Assembly (NCBI GenBank): GCA_946699065.1
Contig: CAMPDV010001798.1
Coordinates: forward strand, 1 to 64,000
Direction: 5' to 3'
DNA length: 64,000 nt
Source of the DNA: Loxodes magnus
Lineage: Eukaryota; Ciliophora; Karyorelictea; Loxodida; Loxodidae
The notes beneath the pieces were generated by a model that was given only the letters and a program-made list of their open reading frames with translations, ran no database searches and was not told the DNA's origin. Within the stretch, counting starts at the first letter, position 1; each line of letters opens with the position of its first letter. Shown piece after piece: positions 25,250-36,794 of this stretch. The position numbers and the translations under genes are program-made.

Positions 25250-26170
25250 ATGGATCCTTTTGAGAATAAGTTTTTTACAAAAAATTTTCCATTTTTTTTT
25301 CTAATTAGTAATAGTTCATAGGCAAAAAAATAGAATTTATTACATTAAACTTTAAAAAAAAACTTGAATTTAAATAGAATTATTCAAGTAAAAAATAATT
25401 AAAACAATTATGAAAAAAAAAATAAAAAATATGTTAAAATATTTTACAAAAAACTGCTTAAATTCAAATTTTTGAATTAAAATTATATTTAAAAAAATAA
25501 ATTGCATATACAATATTTAACTATAAAAATGATAAATATAAAACTCTTCAATACATTTATAAATATATGTTTTGTTTAACTTAAAGATTGCATTTACTTT
25601 TTTTAAAATTAAAAAAAAATAATAATATAAATAAATTTCATTAAACTAAAAATTGCAAAATATAATCTTATACTTCTACTTAAATTAAAAAAACACATAC
25701 TTTTTATTTACTAAAGCTAAAGCCTTAAATAATAAATTTAAATTTTAAATTAAAATATTTACCTTCTATAACTATGCTTAATACAACCTTTATTTCCAAA
25801 AGAAACTTACCTATTTCACATTGATCATTAACATAACTATCTTATAACTTTACTTTAATAATTTCTTTTTAATTCAACTTATTATAGAGATTAAATTTCC
25901 TACTCGATTATAGACAAAATACAATAAAATTATATTCTAAGTGTATACTTATAAATTATAGATCTAAAAAAAAACTTATCTGACTTATTGCATATAAAAA
26001 CAGAAATATTTATTAAGTAATCTTATAAATACATACATACTTGTCTTTTTTTATATAATTCAATATTGAAGCTTCCCCATTAAATTTTTAAAAAATAATA
26101 AAGATAAATAAGATATTTGATTTTTAAATTTCTAAGTTAAATAGAGTTTTAAAAATTTTTGAAGTTCTTT
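25250..26170. other. AT-rich DNA downstream of the RING-UBL gene
   Basis: No gene recognised. It would hold the 3' untranslated region and transcript end of the minus-strand gene whose last exon ends near 26,178. Confidence 0.4.
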
Positions 26171-26177
26171 CTCTCGC

Positions 26178-29100
26178 TCAAATCATCACTGCAATAACAA
26201 AATGAAACTTACGTCCTAAGTTATATTAATATTTATTACCCCCTAATAATAATTTAAAATAGACATACATTCTGAATTACTAATAACATAAATCATACTT
26301 CCTAAATAATATAAACCAGTACGATCTGAAAATAAAAAAACCTAAAAATCAACTTACAAGCTTTTTTTTAATCTAACAATCAACTTACCATCTTTTTTTT
26401 AATCTAACAATCAACTTACTTCTTTTTTTTAATCTAACAATCAACTTACGTTCTTTTTTTTAATCTAACAATCAACTTACGTTCTTTTTTTTAATCTAAC
26501 AATCAACTTACTCATCTTTTTTTTAATCTAACAATCAACTTACAATCTTTTTTTTAATCTAACAATCAACTTACAAGCTTTTTTTTAATCTAACAATCAA
26601 CTTACAAGCTTTTTTTTAATCTAACAATCAACTTACCATCTTTTTTTTAATCTAACAATCAACTTACAATCTTTTTTTTAATCTAACAATCAACTTACTC
26701 ATCTTTTTTTAAATCTAACAATCAACTTACTCACTTTTTTTTAATCTAACAATCAACTTACCATCTTTTTTTTAATCTAACAATCAACTTACTCACTTTT
26801 TTTTAATCTAACAATCAACTTACTCCCTTTTTTTAATCTAACAATCAACTTACGTTCTTTTTTTTAATCTAACAATCAACTTACGTTCTTTTTTTAAATC
26901 TAACAATCAACTTACTCTTTTTTTTAATCTAACAATCAACTTACAAGCTTTTTTTTAATCTAACAATCAACTTACGTTCTTTTTTTTAATCTAACAATCA
27001 ACTTACGTTCTTTTTTTTAATCTAACAATCAACTTACGTTTTTTTAAATCTAATCTAACAATCAACTTACTCATCTTTTTTTTAATCTAACAATCAACTT
27101 ACAATCTTTTTTTTAATCTAACAATCAACTTACTCACTTTTTTTTAATCTAACAATCAACTTACGTTCTTTTTTTTAATCTAACAATCAACTTACAAGCT
27201 TTTTTTTAATCTAACAATCAACTTACAATCTTTTTTTTAATCTAACAATCAACTTACGTTCTTTTTTTTAATCTAACAATCTTACCAACTTTTTTTTAAT
27301 CTAACAATCAACTTACTCACTTTTTTTTAATCTAACAATCAACTTACAATCTTTTTTTTAATCTAACAATCAACTTACAAGCTTTTTTTTAATCTAACAA
27401 TCAACTTACGTTCTTTTTTTTAATCTAACAATCAACTTACCAACGTTCTTTTTTTTAATCTAACAATCAACTTACAAGCTTTTTTTTAATCTAACAATCA
27501 ACTTACAATCTTTTTTTTAATCTAACAATCAACTTACGTTCTTTTTTTTAATCTAACAATCAACTTACGTTCTTTTTTTTAATCTAATCAACTTACGTTC
27601 AATCTAACAATCAACGTTCTTTTTTTTAATCTAACAATCAACTTACGTTCTTTTTTTTAATCTAACAATCAACTTACCATCTTTTTTTTAATCTAACAAT
27701 CAACTTACAATCTTTTTTTTAATCTAACAATCAACTTACAAGCTTTTTTTTAATCTAACAATCAACTTACGTTCTTTTTTTTAATCTAACAATCAACTTA
27801 CCAACTTTTTTTTAATCTAACAATCAACTTACTCTTTTTTTTAATCTAACAATCAACTTACAATCTTTTTTTTAATCTAACAATCAACTTACAAGCTTTT
27901 TTTTAATCTAACAATCAACTTACGTTCTTTTTTTTAATCTAACAATCAACTTACAATCTTTTTTTTAATCTAACAATCAACTTACAAGCTTTTTTTTAAT
28001 CTAACAATCAACTTACGTTCTTTTTTTTAATCTAACAATCAACTTACCAACTTTTTTTTAATCTAACAATCAACTTACGTTCTTTTTTTTAATCTAACAA
28101 TCAACTTACGTTCTTTTTTTTAATCTAACAATCAACTTACCATCTTTTTTTTAATCTAACAATCAACTTACGTTCTTTTTTTTAATCTAACAATCAACTT
28201 ACGTTCTTTTTTTTAATCTAACAATCAACTTACGTTCTTTTTTTTAATCTAACAATCAACTTACGTTCTTTTTTTTAATCTAACAATCAACTTACAAGCT
28301 TTTTTTTAATCTAACAATCAACTTACGTTCTTTTTTTTAATCTAACAATCAACTTACCGTTCTTTTTTTTAATCTAACAATCAACTTACGTTCTTTTTTT
28401 TAATCTAACAATCAACTTACAATCTTTTTTTTAATCTAACAATCAACTTACGTCATCTTTTTTTTAATCTAACAATCAACTTACGTTCTTTTTTTTAATC
28501 TAACAATCAACTTACAAGCTTTTTTTTAATCTAACAATCAACTTACGTTCTTTTTTTTAATCTAACAATCAACTTACCAACTTTTTTTTAATCTAACAAT
28601 CAACTTACTCACTTTTTTTTAATCTAACAATCAACTTACAATCTTTTTTTTAATCTAACAATCAACTTACAAGCTTTTTTTTAATCTAACAATCAACTTA
28701 CGTTCTTTTTTTTAATCTAACAATCAACTTACAAGCTTTTTTTTAATCTAACAATCAACTTACGTTCTTTTTTTTAATCTAACAATCAACTTACAATCTT
28801 TTTTTTAATCTAACAATCAACTTACGTTCTTTTTTTTAATCTAACAATCAACTTACAACTTACGTTCTTTTTTTTAATCTAACAATCAACTTACGTTCAA
28901 CTTACAATCTTTTTTTTAATCTAACAATCAACTTACGTTCTTTTTTTTAATCTAACAATCAACTTACGTTCTTTTTTTTAATCTAACAATCAACTTACGT
29001 TCTTTTTTTTAATCTAACAATCAACTTACGTTCTTTTTTTTAATCTAACAATCAACTTACGTTCTTTTTTTTAATCTAACAATCAACTTACCATCTTTTT

Positions 29101-32100
29101 TTTAATCTAACAATCAACTTTCTTTTTTTTAATCTAACAATCAACTTACAATCTTTTTTTTAATCTAACAATCAACTTACAAGTTCTTTTTTTTAATCTA
29201 ACAATCAACTTACGTTCTTTTTTTTAATCTAACAATCAACTTACAAGCTTTTTTTTAATCTAACAATCAACTTACGTTCTTTTTTTTAATCTAACAATCA
29301 ACTTACCAACAATCTAACAATCAACTTTCTTTTTTTTAATCTAACAATCAACTTACAATCTTTTTTTTAATCTAACAATCAACTTACAAGCTTTTTTTTA
29401 ATCTAACAATCAACTTACGTTCTTTTTTTTAATCTAACAATCAACTTACGTTCTTTTTTTTAATCTAACAATCAACTTACGTTCTTTTTTTTAATCTAAC
29501 AATCAACTTACGTTCTTTTTTTTAATCTAACAATCAACTTACGTTCTTTTTTTTAATCTAACAATCAACTTACGTTCTTTTTTTTAATCTAACAATCAAC
29601 TTACAAGCTTTTTTTTAATCTAACAATCAACTTACGTTCTTTTTTTTAATCTAACAATCAACTTACAATCTTTTTTTTAATCTAACAATCAACTTACAAG
29701 CTTTTTTTTAATCTAACAATCAACTTACGTTCTTTTTTTTAATCTAACAATCAACTTACGTTCTTTTTTTTAATCTAACAATCAACTTACAATCTTTTTT
29801 TTAATCTAACAATCAACTTACGTTCTTTTTTTTAATCTAACAATCAACTTACGTTCTTTTTTTTAATCTAACAATCAACTTACAATCTTTTTTTTAATCT
29901 AACAATCAACTTACGTTCTTTTTTTTAATCTAACAATCAACTTACGTTCTTTTTTTTAATCTAACAATCAACTTACAACTTACTTTTTTTTAATCTAACA
30001 ATCAACTTACGTTCTTTTTTTTAATCTAACAATCAACTTAACTTTTTTTTAATCTAACAATCAACTTACGTTCTCTTTTTTTTAATCTAACAATCAACTT
30101 ACGTTCTTTTTTTTAATCTAACAATCAACTTACAAGCTTTTTTTTAATCTAACAATCAACTTACGTTCTTTTTTTTAATCTAACAATCAACTTACCATCT
30201 TTTTTTTAATCTAACAATCAACTTACTCATCTTTTTTTTAATCTAACAATCAACTTACAATCTTTTTTTTAATCTAACAATCAACTTACAAGTTCTTTTT
30301 TTTAATCTAACAATCAACTTACGTTCTTTTTTTTAATCTAACAATCAACTTACGTTCTTTTTTTTAATCTAACAATCAACTTACGTTCTTTTTTTTAATC
30401 TAACAATCAACTTACAATCTTTTTTTTAATCTAACAATCAACTTACGTTCTTTTTTTTAATCTAACAATCAACTTACGTTCTTTTTTTTAATCTAACAAT
30501 CAACTTACGTTCTTTTTTTTAATCTAACAATCAACTTACGTTCTTTTTTTTAATCTAACAATCAACTTACGTTCTTTTTTTTAATCTAACAATCAACTTA
30601 CGTTCTTTTTTTTAATCTAACAATCAACTTACGTTCTTTTTTTTAATCTAACAATCAACTTACAAGTTCTTTAATCTAACAATCAACTTACTCATCTTTT
30701 TTTTAATCTAACAATCAACTTACCATCTTTTTTTTAATCTAACAATCAACTTACAAGCTTTTTTTTAATCTAACAATCAACTTACGTTCTTTTTTTTAAT
30801 CTAACAATCAACTTACCGTTCTTTTTTTTAATCTAACAATCAACTTACGTTCTTTTTTTTAATCTAACAATCAACTTACGTTCTTTTTTTTAATCTAACA
30901 ATCAACTTACGTTCTTTTTTTTAATCTAACAATCAACTTACGTTCTTTTTTTTAATCTAACAATCAACTTACGTTCTTTTTTTTAATCTAACAATCAACT
31001 TACGTTCTTTTTTTTAATCTAACAATCAACTTACGTTCTTTTTTTTAATCTAACAATCAACTTACAACTTACGTTCTTTTTTTTAATCTAACAATCAACT
31101 TACGTTCTTTTTTTTAATCTAACAATCAACTTACCAACGTTCTTTTTTTTAATCTAACAATCAACTTACAATCTTTTTTTTAATCTAACAATCAACTTAC
31201 GTTCTTTTTTTTAATCTAACAATCAACTTACGTTCTTTTTTTTAATCTAACAATCAACTTACGTTCTTTTTTTTAATCTAACAATCAACTTACGTTCTTT
31301 TTTTTAATCTAACAATCAACTTACGTTCTTTTTTTTAATCTAACAATCAACTTACGTTCTTTTTTTTAATCTAACAATCAACTTACAAGCTTTTTTTTAA
31401 TCTAACAATCAACTTACGTTCTTTTTTTTAATCTAACAATCAACTTACGTTCTTTTTTTTAATCTAACAATCAACTTACGTTCTTTTTTTTAATCTAACA
31501 ATCAACTTACGTTCTTTTTTTTAATCTAACAATCAACTTACGTTCTTTTTTTTAATCTAACAATCAACTTACGTTCTTTTTTTTAATCTAACAATCAACT
31601 TACAAGTTCTTTTTTTTAATCTAACAATCAACTTACGTTCTTTTTTTTAATCTAACAATCAACTTACGTTCTTTTTTTTAATCTAACAATCAACTTACGT
31701 CATCTTTTTTTTAATCTAACAATCAACTTACCATCTTTTTTTTAATCTAACAATCAACTTACGTTCTTTTTTTTAATCTAACAATCAACTTACGTTCTTT
31801 TTTTTAATCTAACAATCACTTTTTTTTAATCTAACAATCAACTTACGTTCTTTTTTTTAATCTAACAATCAACTTACGTTCTTTTTTTTAATCTAACAAT
31901 CAACTTACGTTCTTTTTTTTAATCTAACAATCAACTTACGTTCTTTTTTTTAATCTAACAATCAACTTACAATCTTTTTTTTAATCTAACAATCAACTTA
32001 CGTTCTTTTTTTTAATCTAACAATCAACTTACGTTCTTTTTTTTAATCTAACAATCAACTTACGTTCTTTTTTTTAATCTAACAATCAACTTACGTTCTT

Positions 32101-35100
32101 TTTTTTAATCTAACAATCAACTTACAATCTTTTTTTTAATCTAACAATCAACTTACGTTCTTTTTTTTAATCTAACAATCAACTTACGTTCTTTTTTTTA
32201 ATCTAACAATCAACTTACGTTCTTTTTTTTAATCTAACAATCAACTTACGTTCTTTTTTTTAATCTAACAATCAACTTATCTTTTTTTTAATCTAACAAT
32301 CAACTTACCATCTTTTTTTTAATCTAACAATCAACTTACGTTCTTTTTTTTAATCTAACAATCAACTTACGTTCTTTTTTTTAATCTAACAATCAACTTA
32401 CGTTCTTTTTTTTAATCTAACAATCAACTTACCATCTTTTTTTTAATCTAACAATCAACTTACTCACTTTTTTTTAATCTAACAATCAACTTACGTTCTT
32501 TTTTTTAATCTAACAATCAACTTACGTTCTTTTTTTTAATCTAACAATCAACTTACAAGCTTTTTTTTAATCTAACAATCAACTTACCATCTTTTTTTTA
32601 ATCTAACAATCAACTTACGTTCTTTTTTTTAATCTAACAATCAACTTACCATCTTTTTTTTAATCTAACAATCAACTTACTTCATCTTTTTTTTAATCTA
32701 ACAATCAACTTACGTTCTTTTTTTTAATCTAACAATCAACTTACGTTCTTTTTTTTAATCTAACAATCAACTTACGTTCTTTTTTTTAATCTAACAATCA
32801 ACTTACGTTCTTTTTTTTAATCTAACAATCAACTTACGTTCTTTTTTTTAATCTAACAATCAACTTACGTTCTTTTTTTTAATCTAACAATCAACTTACA
32901 ATCTTTTTTTTAATCTAACAATCAACTTACGTTCTTTTTTTTAATCTAACAATCAACTTACGTTCTTTTTTTTAATCTAACAATCAACTTACGTTCTTTT
33001 TTTTAATCTAACAATCAACTTACGTTCTTTTTTTTAATCTAACAATCAACTTACGTTCTTTTTTTTAATCTAACAATCAACTTACGTTCTTTTTTTTAAT
33101 CTAACAATCAACTTACTTTTTTTTAATCTAACAATCAACTTACCATCTTTTTTTTAATCTAACAATCAACTTACAATCTTTTTTTTAATCTAACAATCAA
33201 CTTACGTTCTTTTTTTTAATCTAACAATCAACTTACGTTCTTTTTTTTAATCTAACAATCAACTTACCAACTTTTTTTTAATCTAACAATCAACTTACTT
33301 CTTTTTTTTAATCTAACAATCAACTTACCCTTTTTTTTAATCTAACAATCAACTTACGTTCTTTTTTTTAATCTAACAATCAACTTACCAACTTTTTTTT
33401 AAATCTAACAATCAACTTACAAGCTTTTTTTTAATCTAACAATCAACTTACAATCTTTTTTTTAATCTAACAATCAACTTACAAGCTTTTTTTTAATCTA
33501 ACAATCAACTTACGTTCTTTTTTTTAATCTAACAATCAACTTACCAACTTTTTTTTTTTTTAAATCTAACAATCAACTTACGTTCTTTTTTTTAATCTAA
33601 CAATCAACTTACAATCTTTTTTTTAATCTAACAATCAACTTACTTCTTTTTTTTAATCTAACAATCAACTTACGTTCTTTTTTTTAATCTAACAATCAAC
33701 TTACAAGCTTTTTTTTAATCTAACAATCAACTTACGTTCTTTTTTTTAATCTAACAATCAACTTACGTTCTTTTTTTAAATCTAACAATCAACTTACTCA
33801 CTTTTTTTTAATCTAACAATCAACGTTCAATTTTTTTTAATCTAACAATCAACTTACAAGCTTTTTTTTAATCTAACAATCAACTTACGTTCTTTTTTTT
33901 AATCTAACAATCAACTTACGTTCTTTTTTTAAATCTAACAATCAACTTACTCACTTTTTTTTAATCTAACAATCAACTTACAATCTTTTTTTTAATCTAA
34001 CAATCAACTTACTCACTTTTTTTTAATCTAACAATCAACTTACGTTCTTTTTTTTAATCTAACAATCAACTTACCATCTTTTTTTTAATCTAACAATCAA
34101 CTTACCATCTTTTTTTTAATCTAACAATCAACTTACAATCTTTTTTTTAATCTAACAATCAACTTACTCACTTTTTTTTAATCTAACAATCAACTTACGT
34201 TCTTTTTTTTAATCTAACAATCAACTTACAAGCTTTTTTTTAATCTAACAATCAACTTACCATCTTTTTTTTTCTAACAATCTAATCTTTTTTTTAATCT
34301 CAACTTACGTTCTTTTTTTTAATCTAACAATCAACTTACGTTCTTTTTTTTAATTCTTTTTTTTAATCTAACAATCAACTTACGTAACAATCAACTTACT
34401 TTTTTTTAATCTAACAATCAACTTACGTTCTTTTTTTTAATCTAACAATCAACTTACAATCTTTTTTTTAATCTAACAATCAACTTACTCACTTTTTTTA
34501 AATCTAACAATCAACTTACCAACTTTTTTTAAATCTAACAATCAACTTACTCACTTTTTTTTAATCTAACAATCAACTTACAATCTTTTTTTTAATCTAA
34601 CAATCAACTTACAATCTTTTTTTTAATCTAACAATCAACTTACAAGCTTTTTTTTAATCTAACAATCAACTTACGTTCTTTTTTTTAATCTAACAATCAA
34701 CTTACGTTCTTTTTTTTAATCTAACAATCAACTTACAAGCTTTTTTTTAATCTAACAATCAACTTACCATCTTTTTTTTAATCTAACAATCAACTTACAA
34801 TCTTTTTTTTAATCTAACAATCAACTTACAAGCTTTTTTTTAATCTAACAATCAACTTACAATCTTTTTTTTAATCTAACAATCAACTTACTCACTTTTT
34901 TTAAATCTAACAATCAACTTACGCCCTTTAATCATATATTTGTTGAAACCAATACTTACAATCTGATCGAAACGATGAAAATTTATTTTACAGTCTAAAA
35001 AAGTATATAAACACTATTTTACTATCTAAAATATTATTTTTTATTCTTACTTCCTGGAATAATATAATTAAGGCTTACATCCTTTAAGAAAAAAAACGTA

Positions 35101-36229
35101 GTAAATCTTATACTTACCTTGTTCTTTATTTAGATTAAAAAATGTTTACCATCTATATTATTTATAAACGGTGAACGTTAAATTTGAACTTACTGAATTT
35201 CATTTGCAACTTCTCACCATTCAAAAAATTATAACTATCTACTGTTTAACTGTCATCCAAAACAACCTTATTCTTAACGATATTCAAACCGTTAGGTAAT
35301 AAATAAGTTTTTTATTTAATCTATTCCTTTATCTATTCGATGGTAGTCTCTTGTTTTACTTATAAAGATACTGTTTTACCATTAGGCGATATAATAGTTA
35401 TCTAGATGTTCGATGGTTTATTTTACTAAAGAATATTTTGAGTTTCTTGAGTTTGTTAAGGCTGATCTACTGGTGATATTTTTTACATTGAGATCAACTG
35501 CGCTTGTAGAGAAGATAACTACTATTACTAAATTTTTACTTAATCACTTAGGTTTTGTATTTCTTTCTTCAATAAGTTATTTTCCTATGTTACTTTAGTA
35601 AGATTAAACTTGCAAGAGTCTAACTCCTCAAAAACTTTAACCGATACCTGATTGTTCTACTGGATGGTCTTTTAGGCATCAGCTACTAATTTTGTTACTT
35701 ATTGCTCACTCTGATGAGATAATTATCCTTACTAAACAAACTACTACTAGTTGTTCCCTTATTTATCCATAAGCTACTTTTAAATTTTGAAAATCCTTAA
35801 CTATCCTTGGATTTATTTATCCTGCTAAATTAACTATCTTTGTAGGTTGATATTTTCCTTTAACAAATAAGTGTTTACGTGCTTAATCAACTACTATATG
35901 AATTTATTTTAGACATTAGCCAATAGTGCCTACGCTTGTCGTACTCTTAAAGATTGATTCTCTAACGTCGTTCGACTTTCTACGAGGTTCTTTTGTTCAA
36001 GATGCTTGAGTAACTAAGCGTCTTTTTGTAAATTTACTGGATGAACATTATGAACTTTTTAGCAATTTTAAATAACACATTTGATTGCCTAACTTTTATA
36101 ATACTAATCATTGACGCAGGTATAGCATATGTTATGCTTACATGGTAGCAACATTGGGATTTTCATCTACCCATCAAAATCTCCTTGACACTAAAGACAT
36201 TTAGCAATCTAGGACATTTCAGATTACAT
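26178..36229 (-). CDS. RING / coiled-coil / ubiquitin-like protein gene with ~290 micro-introns
   Basis: Minus strand. The first exon (36,229-35,194, 345 codons plus one base, no internal UGA) encodes a RING finger (KCLQC...LPCKHNICYTC...KC...C, residues ~8-60). A long Gln-rich coiled coil follows to ~250, then a ubiquitin-like domain (~265-345) with NGKTVSLQVKQETTIEQIKE and LLPNGLNIVKNKVVLDDSQT. Together these suggest a ubiquitin-pathway E3. After A|GTAAG at 35,193 the gene becomes a chain of GT-AG introns of 21-41 nt separated by exons of 3 nt (one of 6 nt). The same pattern continues through the 276-unit array and six more unique introns to a final exon from 26,188. If phase 1 persists the end reads YRKWGLMI then UGA (26,180-26,178). 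If odd-sized exons shift the phase to 0, it reads LIENGD then UGA UGA. In phase 1 the array encodes a Gln-rich tract. Total spliced length would be ~630 codons. Splicing is inferred from sequence only. Confidence 0.7.
26189..26357 (-). other. six unique micro-introns with 3-nt exons (3' flank)
   Basis: On the minus strand, introns occupy 26,326-26,357 (32 nt), 26,302-26,322 (21), 26,272-26,298 (27), 26,243-26,268 (26), 26,216-26,239 (24) and 26,189-26,212 (24). Each starts GTA and ends AG. The exons between them are exactly three bases: ATC, GAA, AAT, GGG and GAC. The intron sequences are unlike each other, so this regularity is not a by-product of tandem duplication. It shows that the micro-exon design existed outside the array. 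Confidence 0.75.
26361..34922 (-). repeat. 31-bp tandem array, ~276 units: 28-nt intron plus 3-nt exon
   Basis: On the plus strand each unit is C, eight T, AATCTAACAATCAACTTAC, then a variable triplet. On the minus strand this is a GTAAGTTGATTGTTAG start, then ATT, eight A and a final G (28 nt, GT-AG), followed by a 3-nt exon. The intron part is almost invariant. Variation is concentrated in the triplet, mostly AAC, ATT, CTT, ATG, TGA or TTG (minus strand). Some units have 1-, 2-, 4-, 5- or 7-nt spacers. A scrambled patch lies at about 34,260-34,400. AAC (GTT on plus) dominates the centre and the edges are more mixed. In phase 1 no pair of these six triplets forms UGA across a junction. It is not a CRISPR array: the spacers are 3 nt and the context is eukaryotic. 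Confidence 0.95.
34923..35193 (-). other. eight unique micro-introns with 3- or 6-nt exons (5' flank)
   Basis: Reading the minus strand from the ubiquitin-like exon, introns lie at 35,153-35,193 (41 nt), 35,124-35,149 (26), 35,082-35,117 (36), 35,054-35,078 (25), 35,026-35,050 (25), 34,995-35,022 (28), 34,963-34,991 (29) and 34,926-34,959 (34). All are GTAA...AG. The exons are ATG, AACAAG, GAT, GAA, ATA, ACT, ATT and GGC, all multiples of three. In phase 1 they read N-E-Q-G-W-N-N-Y-W, using one UGA as Trp. The introns do not resemble one another, apart from the shared GTAAG start. Confidence 0.78.
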
Positions 36230-36239
36230 TATTAATTTT

Positions 36240-36500
36240 AAAAAAACTTTTCCTTATAAGCAAAATACACGTATGTATACGTTAAATAATAATAATAATA
36301 AATAAAAAATATATATAATAAAAAAGTAATTTATTATAATTAAATTATTTTAATTAGAAATATTTTAAATTAATTAATATTTATAATTTAATTTAATAAA
36401 AAGAAAAAAATTAATGTGATTTTATCTGCAAACTATATAAAGAATTAATAAAGTATAAACCTTTTATATAAAAATAATTAATTAATTTTAAACTTAAAGA
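36240..36500. other. AT-rich 5' flank of RING-UBL gene
   Basis: A short spacer with an (AAT)n tract at ~36,284-36,300. It is presumably the promoter region of the minus-strand gene starting at 36,229. No defined motif is seen. Confidence 0.4.
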
Positions 36501-36504
36501 GTTT

Positions 36505-36790
36505 TGGACTGTAACTTCTTGCAGTTTAACGACCCCAACACTCCCTTCATGGGATAACGGGGATATCCTTCCTGTTGCTTTCGAAAAGCAGCTGCCAGGG
36601 AGCTCCGTCGCTATGTGCAGCTAGGCTTCAAGCCCCTACCAGGAGTGGATAATTAAAAGGAAGGTGTTCCCTTGCAAAGGTTGACTTTGACCAGGGATTT
36701 TCTCAGCGACAGGAATGGAACTTGTTCATAGCCATAAAACCAGAAAGTATGATTCAAAAGGTCAATCTCAGCTCCCACCATCTTTTTAAT
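36505..36790. ncRNA. isolated GC-rich island, candidate structured RNA gene
   Basis: About 285 bp at near 50% GC is set sharply into DNA of under 20% GC on both sides. It contains short complementary stems (GCTTTTCGAAAGC, GGTCAAAGTCAACC-like pairs) and no convincing protein in six frames. On the plus strand it ends in T5 at 36,783-36,787, which would suit an RNA polymerase III terminator. I compared it by eye with SRP RNA, RNase P RNA and spliceosomal snRNAs and could not assign it. Strand and identity are open; it may be a species-diverged housekeeping RNA or a retroelement fragment. Confidence 0.5.
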
Positions 36791-36794
36791 TATT

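Noticed and set aside
26361..34922. CRISPR-like regular array of repeats and spacers
   Set aside because: Variable parts are 3 nt, not ~30 nt, there are no cas genes, and the DNA is clearly ciliate nuclear.
26361..34922. Subtelomeric or telomeric repeat (TCTAACA resembles ciliate telomere words)
   Set aside because: The unit is 31 bp with T8 and a splice-like motif. It lies inside a gene-like context and continues into unique introns on both sides.
35705..35760. Possible 16-nt intron (GTAGTAGTTTGTTTAG) inside the RING-UBL first exon
   Set aside because: The frame is open through the whole exon without removing it, and the resulting protein is continuous from RING to UBL.
36505..36790. rRNA, SRP RNA, RNase P RNA or telomerase RNA
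   Set aside because: No conserved core matched convincingly. The ACCCCAACA stretch is too weak to call a telomerase template.
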